In this document: positions 1-6,755 of the stretch, one piece after another
Layout: every line of letters starts with the position of its first letter
How positions within the stretch are numbered: position 1 is the stretch's first letter
Assembly: GCA_021325365.1 (NCBI GenBank)
Contig: JAJPHF010000132.1
Span: 1 to 17,384 of the forward strand
DNA: 17,384 bases
Origin: Pseudomonadota bacterium
GTDB taxonomy: Bacteria > Chloroflexota > UBA6077 > JAJPHF01
Direction: 5' to 3'
Program-made: the position numbers and the translations under genes
Notes under the pieces: generated by a model
What the model saw: only the letters and a program-made list of their open reading frames with translations
Database searches by the model: none
Told to the model about the DNA's origin: nothing

Positions 1-66
1 CAGCCTGGGTGAGCGGTCGGCAACCGCTGGGCTGCTCCGATCCGGCGGCTGCCCTACCGGGGCGGG

Positions 67-112
67 CCCTCACCCCGACCCTCTCCCAGGGGGAGAGGGG
101 GAGGGACGTCCC
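67..112. repeat. GC-rich palindromic repeat, partial copy
   Basis: The core at 79-99 is a perfect hairpin with 9-bp arms (CCCTCTCCC and GGGAGAGGG) around an AGG loop. It is preceded by CCCTCACCCC and followed by a GACGT-containing stretch. The same 21-base core and similar flanks occur inside the histidine kinase gene at 2902-2948, so this is one left half of a dispersed element. Repeats of this look are common between genes in several high-GC phyla. No second terminal arm is visible here, so this copy looks truncated. Confidence 0.75.
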
Positions 113-172
113 TGGCCGGATTCGCTAGGACACCGCCCGATTGGCCGACCGAGCAGGGCGCAGCAAGCAGCG

Positions 173-212
173 CCTCTACAAGAGAAGGCATTGGCGGGGG
201 GCGATCGTCCGG
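173..212. repeat. 40-bp direct repeat, copy 1
   Basis: This copy matches 244-283 at 36 of 40 positions. The shared core is CTACAAGAGAAGGCATTGGC. The two copies start 71 bp apart, leaving a 31-bp gap. Only two copies exist here and no cas gene is in view, so this is treated as a local duplication or a dispersed repeat family, not a CRISPR array. Confidence 0.7.
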
Positions 213-243
213 CCTCGTGCCCCGCCGCTCGTTGAGCTCGTAG

Positions 244-283
244 CCCCTACAAGAGAAGGCATTGGCAGGGGGCAGTCGTCCGG
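244..283. repeat. 40-bp direct repeat, copy 2
   Basis: This is the second copy of the repeat at 173-212, with four mismatches. The conserved segment runs from the CTACAAGAG motif through GTCCGG. Neither copy lies in a believable gene, and their role is unknown. Confidence 0.7.
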
Positions 284-384
284 GGGACGCGGGGAGCAGG
301 ACGAGGCGCCGCGAGCAGCGAGGGGGAGGAATGACATGGCTACGGCGCGGCCACGGGACCGGCTGCAAAATGTTGGGGCTCGGA

Positions 385-1545
385 CTAGACGGACAGGCGC
401 TTCGCCGCGGACTCGGCGTCGGCGTCGGGTGTGTCTCGGATGGCGAGCACGTTGTAGGCGCCGACCGGGCGCAGGAAGCCCTTCAGGGTCAGCTCGCCCA
501 GCGGCTCGGCCTCCAGCAGCTCCTCGATCATGAGGTGGACGCGCTCGCTGATGAGGATCTGGCCGGCTTGCGCCTCGCCGCACAGCCGCGCCGCCAGGTT
601 CGTCACGCTGCCAATAGCGCCGTAGTCCCAGCGGCCCTCGAAGCCGATGCGGCCGAGCGTGGCGTAGCCCACGGCGATGCCTACGCCGAAGCCCAGGTCG
701 TGCCCGCGCCGCCGCCAGGCGCGCGCTAGCTCGGCCGCCCGCGCGCGCATCGCCACCGCCATCCGCACGGCCCGCGCCGGCGGGTCGGGGCAGGGGATCG
801 GGTCGTTGAAGAAGACCATTAGCCCATCGCCGGTGAAGCGCTCTAGCGTGCCCCCGTGCGCGAAGATGAGCCCGCCCATCGCGGCGTGATACTCGCGCAG
901 CACCCCCATCACGTCCTCGGGCTCGGCGGTCTCGGCGAAGGCGGTGAAGCCGCGCAAGTCGGTGAACACGACCGTAATCTCGCGGCGGTGGCTCTCCAGG
1001 ATGCGCTCGTCGCCCGCCGACACGATCATCTCGGCGAGCTGCGGCGACAGGAAGCGCCGCAGGCGCCCCATCCGGTCCAGCTCCGCCACCTGCTGCGCCA
1101 CGCGCTCTTCGAGCGTGCGGTTCCACTCTGCTAGCTCGGCTGCCTGCGCCTGGATCGTGTCGTGGTACTCCTTGATGCGCAGCAGCGAGCGCACCCGCGC
1201 CAGTAGCTCGGCCTGGTTGAACGGCTTGAGCACGAAGTCGTCGGCGCCGGCCTCGATTGCCTTGATCTTCTCCTGCTCGCCGCTCGCGGTGATCATGATG
1301 ACCGGCAGGAGCCGCGTCTCGGGGTCCGCACGCAGGCGCCGGCAGACCTCGTAGCCGTCCATGCCCGGCATGACCACGTCGCAGAGGATCAGGTCGGGGC
1401 GCTCGGCGGTCACCTTTGCGAGGGCCTCGGCGCCCGACGTGGCCGGGAGCACCTGGTAGTCGCGCGGCAAGAGCACCGCTTCGAGCAGCTTGATATTGTG
1501 TGGCGTATCGTCGACGACCAGAATGCGCTTGCGCTGCCGGTCCAC
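385..1545 (-). CDS. Response regulator fused to class III adenylate/guanylate cyclase
   Basis: This 386-residue cytoplasmic protein is predicted to make a cyclic nucleotide when its receiver is phosphorylated. The receiver domain (about 6-125) has the acidic pair D12/D13, phosphoacceptor D56, T86 and K107. A coiled linker (about 126-165) leads to a class III cyclase domain (about 185-368). Metal-binding aspartates are D196 (FTDLRGFT) and D240 (FTGDG); N316 and R320 of NLAAR are the usual transition-state residues. The position normally holding the base-selecting Lys is R236, and the partner position in the YGAIG segment is G309, so ATP versus GTP preference cannot be read from sequence. The GTG start directly follows the TAG of the upstream receiver gene, with a GGGAGGG ribosome site 5 nt before it, which suggests coupled translation. 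The upstream hybrid kinase is the likely phosphodonor. Confidence 0.9.
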   Translation of the reverse strand: MDRQRKRILVVDDTPHNIKLLEAVLLPRDYQVLPATSGAEALAKVTAERPDLILCDVVMPGMDGYEVCRRLRADPETRLLPVIMITASGEQEKIKAIEAGADDFVLKPFNQAELLARVRSLLRIKEYHDTIQAQAAELAEWNRTLEERVAQQVAELDRMGRLRRFLSPQLAEMIVSAGDERILESHRREITVVFTDLRGFTAFAETAEPEDVMGVLREYHAAMGGLIFAHGGTLERFTGDGLMVFFNDPIPCPDPPARAVRMAVAMRARAAELARAWRRRGHDLGFGVGIAVGYATLGRIGFEGRWDYGAIGSVTNLAARLCGEAQAGQILISERVHLMIEELLEAEPLGELTLKGFLRPVGAYNVLAIRDTPDADAESAAKRLSV

Positions 1546-1932
1546 CTAGCCCTCCCGGCGGCCCTGCTCACAGAACTGCCGCACTCGCTCGGGCAGCTCG
1601 CGGATATTGATCGGCTTCACGAGATAGCCGTCGAACCCGGCGCTCAGGAGGCGCGCCTCGTCCTCCTTCATGGCGAACGCCGTGAGCGCCACCACGGGAA
1701 TGCGCGTCGTCGCGGGCTCGGCCTTCAGCCGGCCGAGCGCCGCGACGCCATCCATGTCGGGCAACTGGATGTCCATCAGGATCAGCTGCGGCTGTTGTGC
1801 GGTCGCCAGGGCAATGCCCTCCGTCGCGGTGTCGGCCTCCAGCGTGCGATAACCCTTGAACTGCAAGAGATCGCGCACCAGCTTCATATTCTTCTCGTTG
1901 TCTTCGACGATCAGGATCAGCTCACCCGCCAT
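1546..1932 (-). CDS. Single-domain response regulator (CheY/DivK-like)
   Basis: This 128-residue protein is a lone receiver domain. Phosphoacceptor D54 sits in LILMDIQLPDMDG; E10 and D11 form the metal site, T84 is the switch residue and K106 is in LVKP. There is no DNA-binding or enzymatic output domain, so it probably works as a phosphorelay shuttle or by protein contact. The LPDMDG motif and overall look match the DivK/CheY-type receivers often encoded beside hybrid kinases. The ATG start has a G-rich ribosome site (AGGGGGG) 4 nt upstream. It lies between the hybrid kinase (185 bp upstream) and the cyclase gene, whose start abuts its stop, so the three genes probably form one phosphorelay locus. 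Confidence 0.92.
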   Translation of the reverse strand: MAGELILIVEDNEKNMKLVRDLLQFKGYRTLEADTATEGIALATAQQPQLILMDIQLPDMDGVAALGRLKAEPATTRIPVVALTAFAMKEDEARLLSAGFDGYLVKPINIRELPERVRQFCEQGRREG

Positions 1933-2020
1933 CGGCCCCCCCTTGCTTGTCGGCTGGCACGAGGGTCAGGTGAGCATTGTGGAGCACATCCCCGCGTCCC
2001 CGCCAGGGGAGTTGGCCCAG

Positions 2021-2039
2021 CTCCCCAATCCTGGGGGAG
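2021..2039. repeat. Small GC-rich hairpin in the kinase-receiver gap
   Basis: CTCCCC and GGGGAG arms flank a short spacer. The surrounding 1990-2085 stretch has further GGAGGC/GCCTCC inverted motifs (2042-2047, 2059-2064, 2074-2079), so the whole gap between kinase and receiver genes is strongly structured. It resembles degenerate intergenic palindromic repeats rather than coding sequence. Confidence 0.5.
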
Positions 2040-2086
2040 AAGGAGGCTATTGGAGGACGCCTCCAGGCCCTTGGGAGGCCAGGCCG

Positions 2087-2118
2087 GCGCTCGCCAGACC
2101 TCCGTTCTGGCGAGGCGC
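2087..2118 (-). terminator. Hairpin at the 3' end of the kinase gene
   Basis: Arms GCGCTCGCCAGA (2087-2098) and TCTGGCGAGGCGC (2106-2118) pair with a single bulged base around a 7-nt loop. The hairpin touches the TAG stop of the kinase gene (2118-2120). On the minus strand no T-run follows, so this may be an attenuator or an mRNA 3'-end stabiliser rather than a full intrinsic terminator. Such a hairpin could lower expression of the downstream receiver and cyclase genes relative to the kinase. Confidence 0.45.
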
Positions 2119-5100
2119 TACACCGGCGCGGGGCAGAAGCGGCGCACGAGCGCCAGGAAGGCGGCCGGGCTGAACTGCCCCTTCTGGGCCAGGTAGCTAA
2201 TCTGCCCGTTCAGTCGCGTCTTGTCCGCGTCGGTCATCGTCTTGGCGGTCAGGATGACGATCGGGATCGCCGTCGTGGCTGTGTCGGCGCGCAGGCGCTC
2301 GACCACGGTGAAGCCGTCCACGTCCGGCATCATGAGGTCCAAAATCACCAGCGCCGGGCGCTCCTGCCGCGCCAGCGCGATGCCCTCCTCGCCGCTCGTG
2401 GCCTTGAGTACGGTGAACCCTTCGGGACCGAGCACCGCCTCGATCAAGGCGATGGCCAGCGGGTCGTCGTCGACGGCGAGGATCTTGGCTGGCGCCTTGG
2501 CCACCAGCCGGCGCAGCGTGGCCGCCAGCAAGTCGCGGTCCACGGGTTTCACGAGATACTCAGCGGCGCCGAGCGCGAACCCCTTGCCCCGCTCGTCGAG
2601 CATCGAGACGATGACCACCGGGATGTCCGCCAGCTCCGGGTCGGCCTTGGCGCGCGCCAGAAAGTCCCAGCCGTCGACGCGCGGCAGGAAAATGTCGAGC
2701 GTGATCCCGTCGGGGTGGAGGATGCGCGCCATCTGCAGCGCTTCCTCGCCGTCGCCGGCCACCACCACCTGGAAGCCGGCCCCTTGCAAGCACAGCGACA
2801 GCAGCGCCACGGCGTTCGGGTCGTCCTCGACGAGCAGCACCGTGGCGCCGCGGCCGTCCACGGCCGCCGGCGAGGACAGGGCGCCGTTGCTGGCGTTAGA
2901 GCCCTCACCCCCCGCCCTCTCCCAGGGGGAGAGGGGGCTGGACGTGCCCCCCTCGCCCGCTAGTAACGCCTTGCTCGCCTCGTCCTCGGGGAGAGGGGGC
3001 GGGGGTGAGGGAACGCCCCGCAGGGGCAGGGTGAACGTAAACGTGCTGCCGACGCCCACGGCGCTCTCCACCCAGATGCGGCCGCCGTGCAGCTCGACGA
3101 ACTTCTGGGTGAGCGCCAGGCCGAGCCCCGTGCCCTCGCGCGCCTTGCTCCGCTGGTGCCGCGCCTGCTGGAACTCCTCGAAGATACGCGCCTGGTCCTC
3201 AGGCGCGATGCCGATACCCGTGTCGCGCACGGCGACCTCGATCGCGTCGTCCACTAGCCGCGCCGACACGCTCACGTGGCCGCCGTCGGGCGTGAACTTG
3301 ATAGCGTTCGACAGCAGGTTGAAGACGATCTGCTTGACCTTGCGCTCGTCCGCCTCCACCACGCCGAGGCGCGGGTCCACGGCCAGGCTAAGCTGAATGC
3401 CGTGGCGACTGGCGCGCTCCTTGATCATCGTGAGGCCGTTGTCCAGCGCCTCCGGCAGCGAGAAGCAGCCCCGCTCTAGCTCCATGCGCCCGGCCTCGAC
3501 CTTAGAGAGGTCGAGAATGTCGTTGATCAGCGACAGCAGGTGGCGCCCGGAGCTGAGAATGTCTTGCAGGTACTCGTCTTGCTTCGCGTTCAGCTCGCCG
3601 AACATCCGCTCGATGAGCACTTCGGAGAAGCCGATGATGGCGTTCAGCGGCGTGCGCAGCTCGTGGCTCATGTTCGCCAGGAACTCGGACTTGTGCTGGC
3701 TGGCGATCTCGAGCTGGCGGCTCTTGTCCTCGATCTCCTGAAACAGCCGCGCGTTCTGGATGGCGAGCACCGATTGATTGGCGAACGTCTGTAGCAGGTT
3801 GACCGTGGCCGCCGGGAACTCGCCCGGCGTCCGCCGCCGCACGACGAGCGCGCCGACGATCTGCTCCTCGCGCAACAGCGGCACGGCCAGGAGCGCGCGG
3901 AACCCCGCCCGCTCCAGCTCCGCGCGTACCGGGTAGTCAGGCTCGCCGTGCAGGTCCGCGATCTGCACCGCCGCGCGGCGGGCCGCGGCCTGGCCGATAA
4001 CCGTCTCGCCCAGGCGGATCTGGGTCGCCTGCACGGCCTCGATCAGCTCCGCGCTCATGCCATGCGTGGCGCGCAGCGCGAACGCCTGCGCTGCCTCGTC
4101 GTACTCGTAGATCGCGCCGCCCTCGGTGCCCGAGAGCTGCACTGCATGGGCCACGATCGTCGTCAGCACTGCTTGCAGGTCGAGCGTCGAGTTCACCGCC
4201 TGGCTGACCGCGCCCAGCGCCTGCAGCTCCTCCACCGACCGCGCCAGCTCCCGCGTCCGCGCCTGCACCTCCTGGAACAGCCGCACGTTCTCGATGGCGA
4301 TCACCGCCTGGTCCGCGAACGTCGTCACCAAGTCAATCTGCTTTTGCGTGAACGGCCGTACCTCCCGATTCCAGATCATCAGCACGCCGATCAGGACGCC
4401 CTCCCGAAGCATTGGAACGCCAAGGGTCGTGCGGCCGCCAGTGGCACTTTGTCCCCCGTGAAACTCAAACTCGGGATCGGCCAGCACGTCGTGGACGTGC
4501 ACGATACAGCGTTCTAGGGCGACTCTGCCCACCACCGACCCTCGGTCCAGGGGCACAGCATGACCGGTTTGCCGCAAGTAGTCCAGCAGAGCGGTTTCGC
4601 CGTAGGCAGTCGAAAGGTTGGGCCGCTCGCCCTCGCAACGAACGATAATCCCGCTGTCTGCCCCGCACAGCCGCACTGCATTCTCGATGAGCGTCTCGAG
4701 CACGGGCTGCAAATCGAAGGCCGAGCGGCTGATGACCTGTAGCACCTGCGCCGTGGCCGTTTGCTGCTCTAGCGACTCGGCCAGGTCGCGCGTGCGGTCC
4801 TCGACCTTCTGCTCCAGCGTGGCGTAGGACTCGCGGAGCTGGCTGGTCATGCGGTTGAACTCTTCGGCCAGCGCCTCCAGCTCGTCGTCGGTACGGACGT
4901 CGATGCGCTGGTCGAGCGCGCCGCTGCCGATGCGCGCGGCGCCCGCCTGGAGCGCCTGGATGGGCCGCACCATCTTGCGGGCCAGCACCAGACTCGCCAG
5001 GACCGACAGCCCGATGCCGAGGACCAGCAGGAAGCCCATGCGGGCGAAGGCAGCGAAGATCGGCGCGAACGCCTCCCGCAGCGGCTGATCGACGAACACC

Positions 5101-5915
5101 GCCCAGCCCGGCGGGCTCACCGTCTCGTAGGCCGTGAGCACCTCGCGGCCCTGCATGTCCCGAGCAATGATGGCCTCCTCGCCCTCCTGGCCGGGCAAGG
5201 CAGGATTGGCAAGCGCCGTCTGCACCTGGGGCAGCGCGACCAGACTGGTCTTCTGCAGGACGAGGCTGATGTCGGGGTGCGCGATGAGCTGGCCGTTGCC
5301 GTCGACCACGTAGGCGTAGCCGGCCTGGCCGATCTTGATGCGCGAGATCACGTCCCAGATGAACTTCAGGTTGACTTCGGCCACCGTCACGCCGCCATGG
5401 TCGCCGTTCTCGGCGATGGCGATGGTCATGTAGGGCTCGGACTCGTTGCGGAAATAGACGGGGCCGTAATAGGGCTTCCCGGTGCGAGCTGCTCGGAACG
5501 CCTCGTCGCCCGAGAAGTCCTGGCGGGTCCCCTCGACGTTCATCGCCAGCCGCGAGACGCGCAGCTGCTCGATGCCGTCCGCGTCCAGGTAAGCGACCTC
5601 GGTGACCTCGGGCGCCTGGCGCAGCAAGCGGAGGTAGTCGTCGCGGCGCTGCTCGCGCGACACGCCGCTGCCCAACTGGACGGCGGGGTTGGCCCAGCCA
5701 ATCTGCTTCTCGATGTCCGCGATGAACTGCTGGATGGTGGAGGCGGCGTTTACGGCCTTCTCGCGCTCGATGCGCGAGAGGGCGCTCTTGCTCTCCCCGT
5801 AGGCGAAGTAAGTTTGGATGAGCCCGCTGGCCAGCAGCGCCGCGCTCACGAGCAGCACGAAGGCGACGACGTACTTGCGGAAGAGCCGTCCTTCGCGCGT
5901 GCGACTACCGGGCAT
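2118..5915 (-). CDS. Membrane hybrid histidine kinase (dCache-HAMP-GAF-GAF-HisKA-HATPase-REC-REC)
   Basis: This 1265-residue sensor has a transmembrane helix at about 13-33, an extracytoplasmic dCache-like sensor region (about 40-290), a second helix (about 294-313) and a HAMP linker (about 314-366). Two GAF domains follow (about 395-545 and 575-725). The kinase core has phosphoacceptor H751 in SHELRTP, N866/N870 of the N box, DTGIG at 898-902 and GTGLGL at 928-933. Two receivers follow: D1074 with K1123, and D1193 with K1245 in a QKG context. A proline-, glycine- and serine-rich linker (about 969-1020) between ATPase and first receiver is largely encoded by an inserted 110-bp repeat element. 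The ligand cannot be predicted. Phosphate probably passes from H751 to its own receivers and to the two downstream response regulators. A TTGACT-17-CATAGT promoter lies just upstream; the ATG has only a weak ribosome site. Confidence 0.93.
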   Translation of the reverse strand: MPGSRTREGRLFRKYVVAFVLLVSAALLASGLIQTYFAYGESKSALSRIEREKAVNAASTIQQFIADIEKQIGWANPAVQLGSGVSREQRRDDYLRLLRQAPEVTEVAYLDADGIEQLRVSRLAMNVEGTRQDFSGDEAFRAARTGKPYYGPVYFRNESEPYMTIAIAENGDHGGVTVAEVNLKFIWDVISRIKIGQAGYAYVVDGNGQLIAHPDISLVLQKTSLVALPQVQTALANPALPGQEGEEAIIARDMQGREVLTAYETVSPPGWAVFVDQPLREAFAPIFAAFARMGFLLVLGIGLSVLASLVLARKMVRPIQALQAGAARIGSGALDQRIDVRTDDELEALAEEFNRMTSQLRESYATLEQKVEDRTRDLAESLEQQTATAQVLQVISRSAFDLQPVLETLIENAVRLCGADSGIIVRCEGERPNLSTAYGETALLDYLRQTGHAVPLDRGSVVGRVALERCIVHVHDVLADPEFEFHGGQSATGGRTTLGVPMLREGVLIGVLMIWNREVRPFTQKQIDLVTTFADQAVIAIENVRLFQEVQARTRELARSVEELQALGAVSQAVNSTLDLQAVLTTIVAHAVQLSGTEGGAIYEYDEAAQAFALRATHGMSAELIEAVQATQIRLGETVIGQAAARRAAVQIADLHGEPDYPVRAELERAGFRALLAVPLLREEQIVGALVVRRRTPGEFPAATVNLLQTFANQSVLAIQNARLFQEIEDKSRQLEIASQHKSEFLANMSHELRTPLNAIIGFSEVLIERMFGELNAKQDEYLQDILSSGRHLLSLINDILDLSKVEAGRMELERGCFSLPEALDNGLTMIKERASRHGIQLSLAVDPRLGVVEADERKVKQIVFNLLSNAIKFTPDGGHVSVSARLVDDAIEVAVRDTGIGIAPEDQARIFEEFQQARHQRSKAREGTGLGLALTQKFVELHGGRIWVESAVGVGSTFTFTLPLRGVPSPPPPLPEDEASKALLAGEGGTSSPLSPWERAGGEGSNASNGALSSPAAVDGRGATVLLVEDDPNAVALLSLCLQGAGFQVVVAGDGEEALQMARILHPDGITLDIFLPRVDGWDFLARAKADPELADIPVVIVSMLDERGKGFALGAAEYLVKPVDRDLLAATLRRLVAKAPAKILAVDDDPLAIALIEAVLGPEGFTVLKATSGEEGIALARQERPALVILDLMMPDVDGFTVVERLRADTATTAIPIVILTAKTMTDADKTRLNGQISYLAQKGQFSPAAFLALVRRFCPAPV
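2902..3011. repeat. 110-bp element with terminal inverted repeats inside the kinase gene
   Basis: The left end (2902-2923, CCCTCACCCC...CTCTCCC) and right end (2989-3011, GGGAGAGG...GGTGAGGG) are near-perfect inverted repeats of about 22 bp. A perfect internal hairpin (2915-2935) is identical to the one at 79-99. The element is read in frame as kinase residues 969-1005, a low-complexity Pro/Gly/Ser/Glu segment (it includes SPLSPWERAGGEG) between the ATPase domain and the first receiver. It resembles a non-autonomous miniature element or REP-type unit. No clear target-site duplication is visible. Confidence 0.8.
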
Positions 5916-5962
5916 AGTCTCGTCTCGTGGCGTAAGTCCGGTGGCCCGCCTCGATGAGCGCT

Positions 5963-5991
5963 ACTATGCCCCGCCCTGGAAGACGAGTCAA
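5963..5991 (-). promoter_or_regulatory. Sigma70-type promoter for the hybrid kinase operon
   Basis: On the minus strand TTGACT (5986-5991) is followed after exactly 17 nt by CATAGT (5963-5968). This is a good match to a housekeeping promoter. Transcription would start about 40 nt before the kinase ATG at 5915. It is the best promoter candidate for the kinase-receiver-cyclase genes. Confidence 0.55.
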
Positions 5992-6149
5992 GTATCGGGC
6001 CGTCAGTGTATCATGGTACGCTCCCGCGCACGGCGTCGCTGTCGCAGGCTTGACCCAAACCCTGTCAAGCACTTGACGGAGGACTTGTCTGGATCGGGGC
6101 TGCGGTCTGGAGCAGTCTCCATAGCGCTTGAGCCGCCCGGCCCCCGGGC

Positions 6150-6175
6150 GGCAGGGGACCAGCCCCGGCCTTACG
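6150..6175. repeat. CAGGGGACCAGC-type intergenic repeat, copy A
   Basis: This 26-bp unit matches 6219-6244 at 23 of 26 positions and shares its CCGGGCG lead-in. A related, fully palindromic version is at 15041-15069 upstream of the UbiD gene. All three lie between genes. Repeats of the form GTAGGGC-GGGGC-GTCCCC are common in some high-GC environmental genomes. Their role is unknown. Confidence 0.7.
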
Positions 6176-6218
6176 TGACCTGCGCCGGAGCGGCGTGTGT
6201 CAGCCATCCCGGCCGGGC

Positions 6219-6244
6219 GCCAGGGGACCAGCTCCGGCCCTACG
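6219..6244. repeat. CAGGGGACCAGC-type intergenic repeat, copy B
   Basis: This is the second local copy of the repeat at 6150-6175, in the same orientation and starting 69 bp later. It ends in CCCTACG, as the copy at 15041-15069 does. Confidence 0.7.
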
Positions 6245-6292
6245 ACGCGGCCGCTATAGGGTGGCTCAACGGCGGCGAAAGCGTGGTAGTCA

Positions 6293-6343
6293 AAACGCGG
6301 CGCCCCCGGCACCTCTCAGCGAGGTGCCGGGGGCGCCGCGTTT
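6293..6343 (-). terminator. Intrinsic terminator with a 23-bp perfect stem
   Basis: Arms at 6293-6315 and 6321-6343 are perfectly complementary over 23 bp around a 5-nt loop (TCAGC on the plus strand). On the minus strand the stem ends in TTTT, so it should stop transcription of the exported-protein gene whose TAA is only 15 nt upstream. The stem is unusually long and GC-rich for an intrinsic terminator. It may also shield the CTTGAC region from read-through. Confidence 0.85.
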
Positions 6344-6357
6344 GTCGACGACGGGCC

Positions 6358-6612
6358 TTACGGCCGCGGCGCGCTGGTGGCCGGGCTGAGCCCGGGCGCG
6401 TACACGCACGAGAAGCCCCCGCTCCCCGCCGTCAGGGTGTAGCAGAGCACGCCGTTGGGCAACGGGTACTCCTGGATGGACGAGGCGGACGGAGAGCCGC
6501 CCGTCGTCTGCGCCTGGGCCGTTCCGAACGCGCCGTGGCTGCCCACCAGCACGCCCGCGGAGAACATCAGGCCACTGACCAGGCCCACGGCCAACATGCG
6601 TCGCATGCGCAT
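6358..6612 (-). CDS. Small exported protein of unknown function
   Basis: This 84-residue protein is not recognised as a known family. Residues 1-35 form a clear signal peptide: basic start MRMRR, a hydrophobic core, and AQA as the likely signal peptidase I site. The mature part is about 49 residues, with a Ser/Gly/Thr-rich start, the central segment EYPLPNGVLCYTLTAGSGGFSCVYA containing two cysteines 12 residues apart (one possible disulfide), and a Pro/Ala tail. The ATG has a GGGAGGG ribosome site 5 nt upstream; a second in-frame ATG two codons later is less well placed. It appears to be a single-gene unit with its own strong terminator. Location outside the membrane is predicted, function is unknown. 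Confidence 0.75.
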   Translation of the reverse strand: MRMRRMLAVGLVSGLMFSAGVLVGSHGAFGTAQAQTTGGSPSASSIQEYPLPNGVLCYTLTAGSGGFSCVYAPGLSPATSAPRP

Positions 6613-6706
6613 CGCATCCCTCCCAGAACGTGGTGCGCCTCATGATACCCGGTTCGGCCGACGAGATACCCCGATTTCTGCGCTGACTGAACTGCGCGCG
6701 GCTCGC

Positions 6707-6738
6707 GCCCAGCCAGACATGCCTGGTCCGCGCTGGGC
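6707..6738 (-). terminator. Weak hairpin after the small two-gene unit
   Basis: GCCCAGC (6707-6713) pairs with GCTGGGC (6732-6738), with a smaller CCAG/CTGG pairing inside the loop. It lies just past the TAG stop of the 124-residue gene (6756-6758). No T-run follows, so it is only a candidate transcription end. Confidence 0.3.
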
Positions 6739-6755
6739 CGCGTAAGGGCGGACGG

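Larger units (their letters stand above)
1..384. other. Gene-free repeat-bearing region
   Basis: No convincing gene is seen here. The open frames on both strands are rich in Arg, Pro and Gly and are interrupted by repeats. The stretch contains a copy of a GC-rich palindromic element (67-112) and two copies of a 40-bp direct repeat (173-212 and 244-283). It lies downstream of the minus-strand signalling operon, so it is the 3' flank of the cyclase gene. I see no hairpin with a T-run directly after the cyclase stop. Confidence 0.6.
5992..6292. other. Structured intergenic region with repeated CTTGAC motifs and palindromic repeats
   Basis: No gene is supported between the kinase promoter and the terminator of the small exported protein gene. 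The stretch contains CTTGAC/GTCAAG half-sites (6049-6054, 6064-6069, 6072-6077, with another touching the kinase promoter at 5987-5992). It also has a perfect 9-bp GC hairpin (6132-6140 with 6144-6152) and two copies of a CAGGGGACCAGC repeat. Open frames across it read as translated repeat (for example GLVPCRPG) and are not credible. Confidence 0.6.

Noticed and set aside
173..283. CRISPR array
   Set aside because: Only two imperfect copies are present, with no further repeats and no cas genes.
176..1126. 316-codon minus-strand open frame
   Set aside because: It overlaps the cyclase gene in another frame, and its translation is Arg/Ala/Gly-rich with no motif. It is a high-GC shadow.
5905..6312. 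135-codon minus-strand open frame upstream of the kinase
   Set aside because: It runs through the kinase promoter, the CTTGAC cluster and both palindromic repeats, and part of it is translated repeat (GLVPCRPG).
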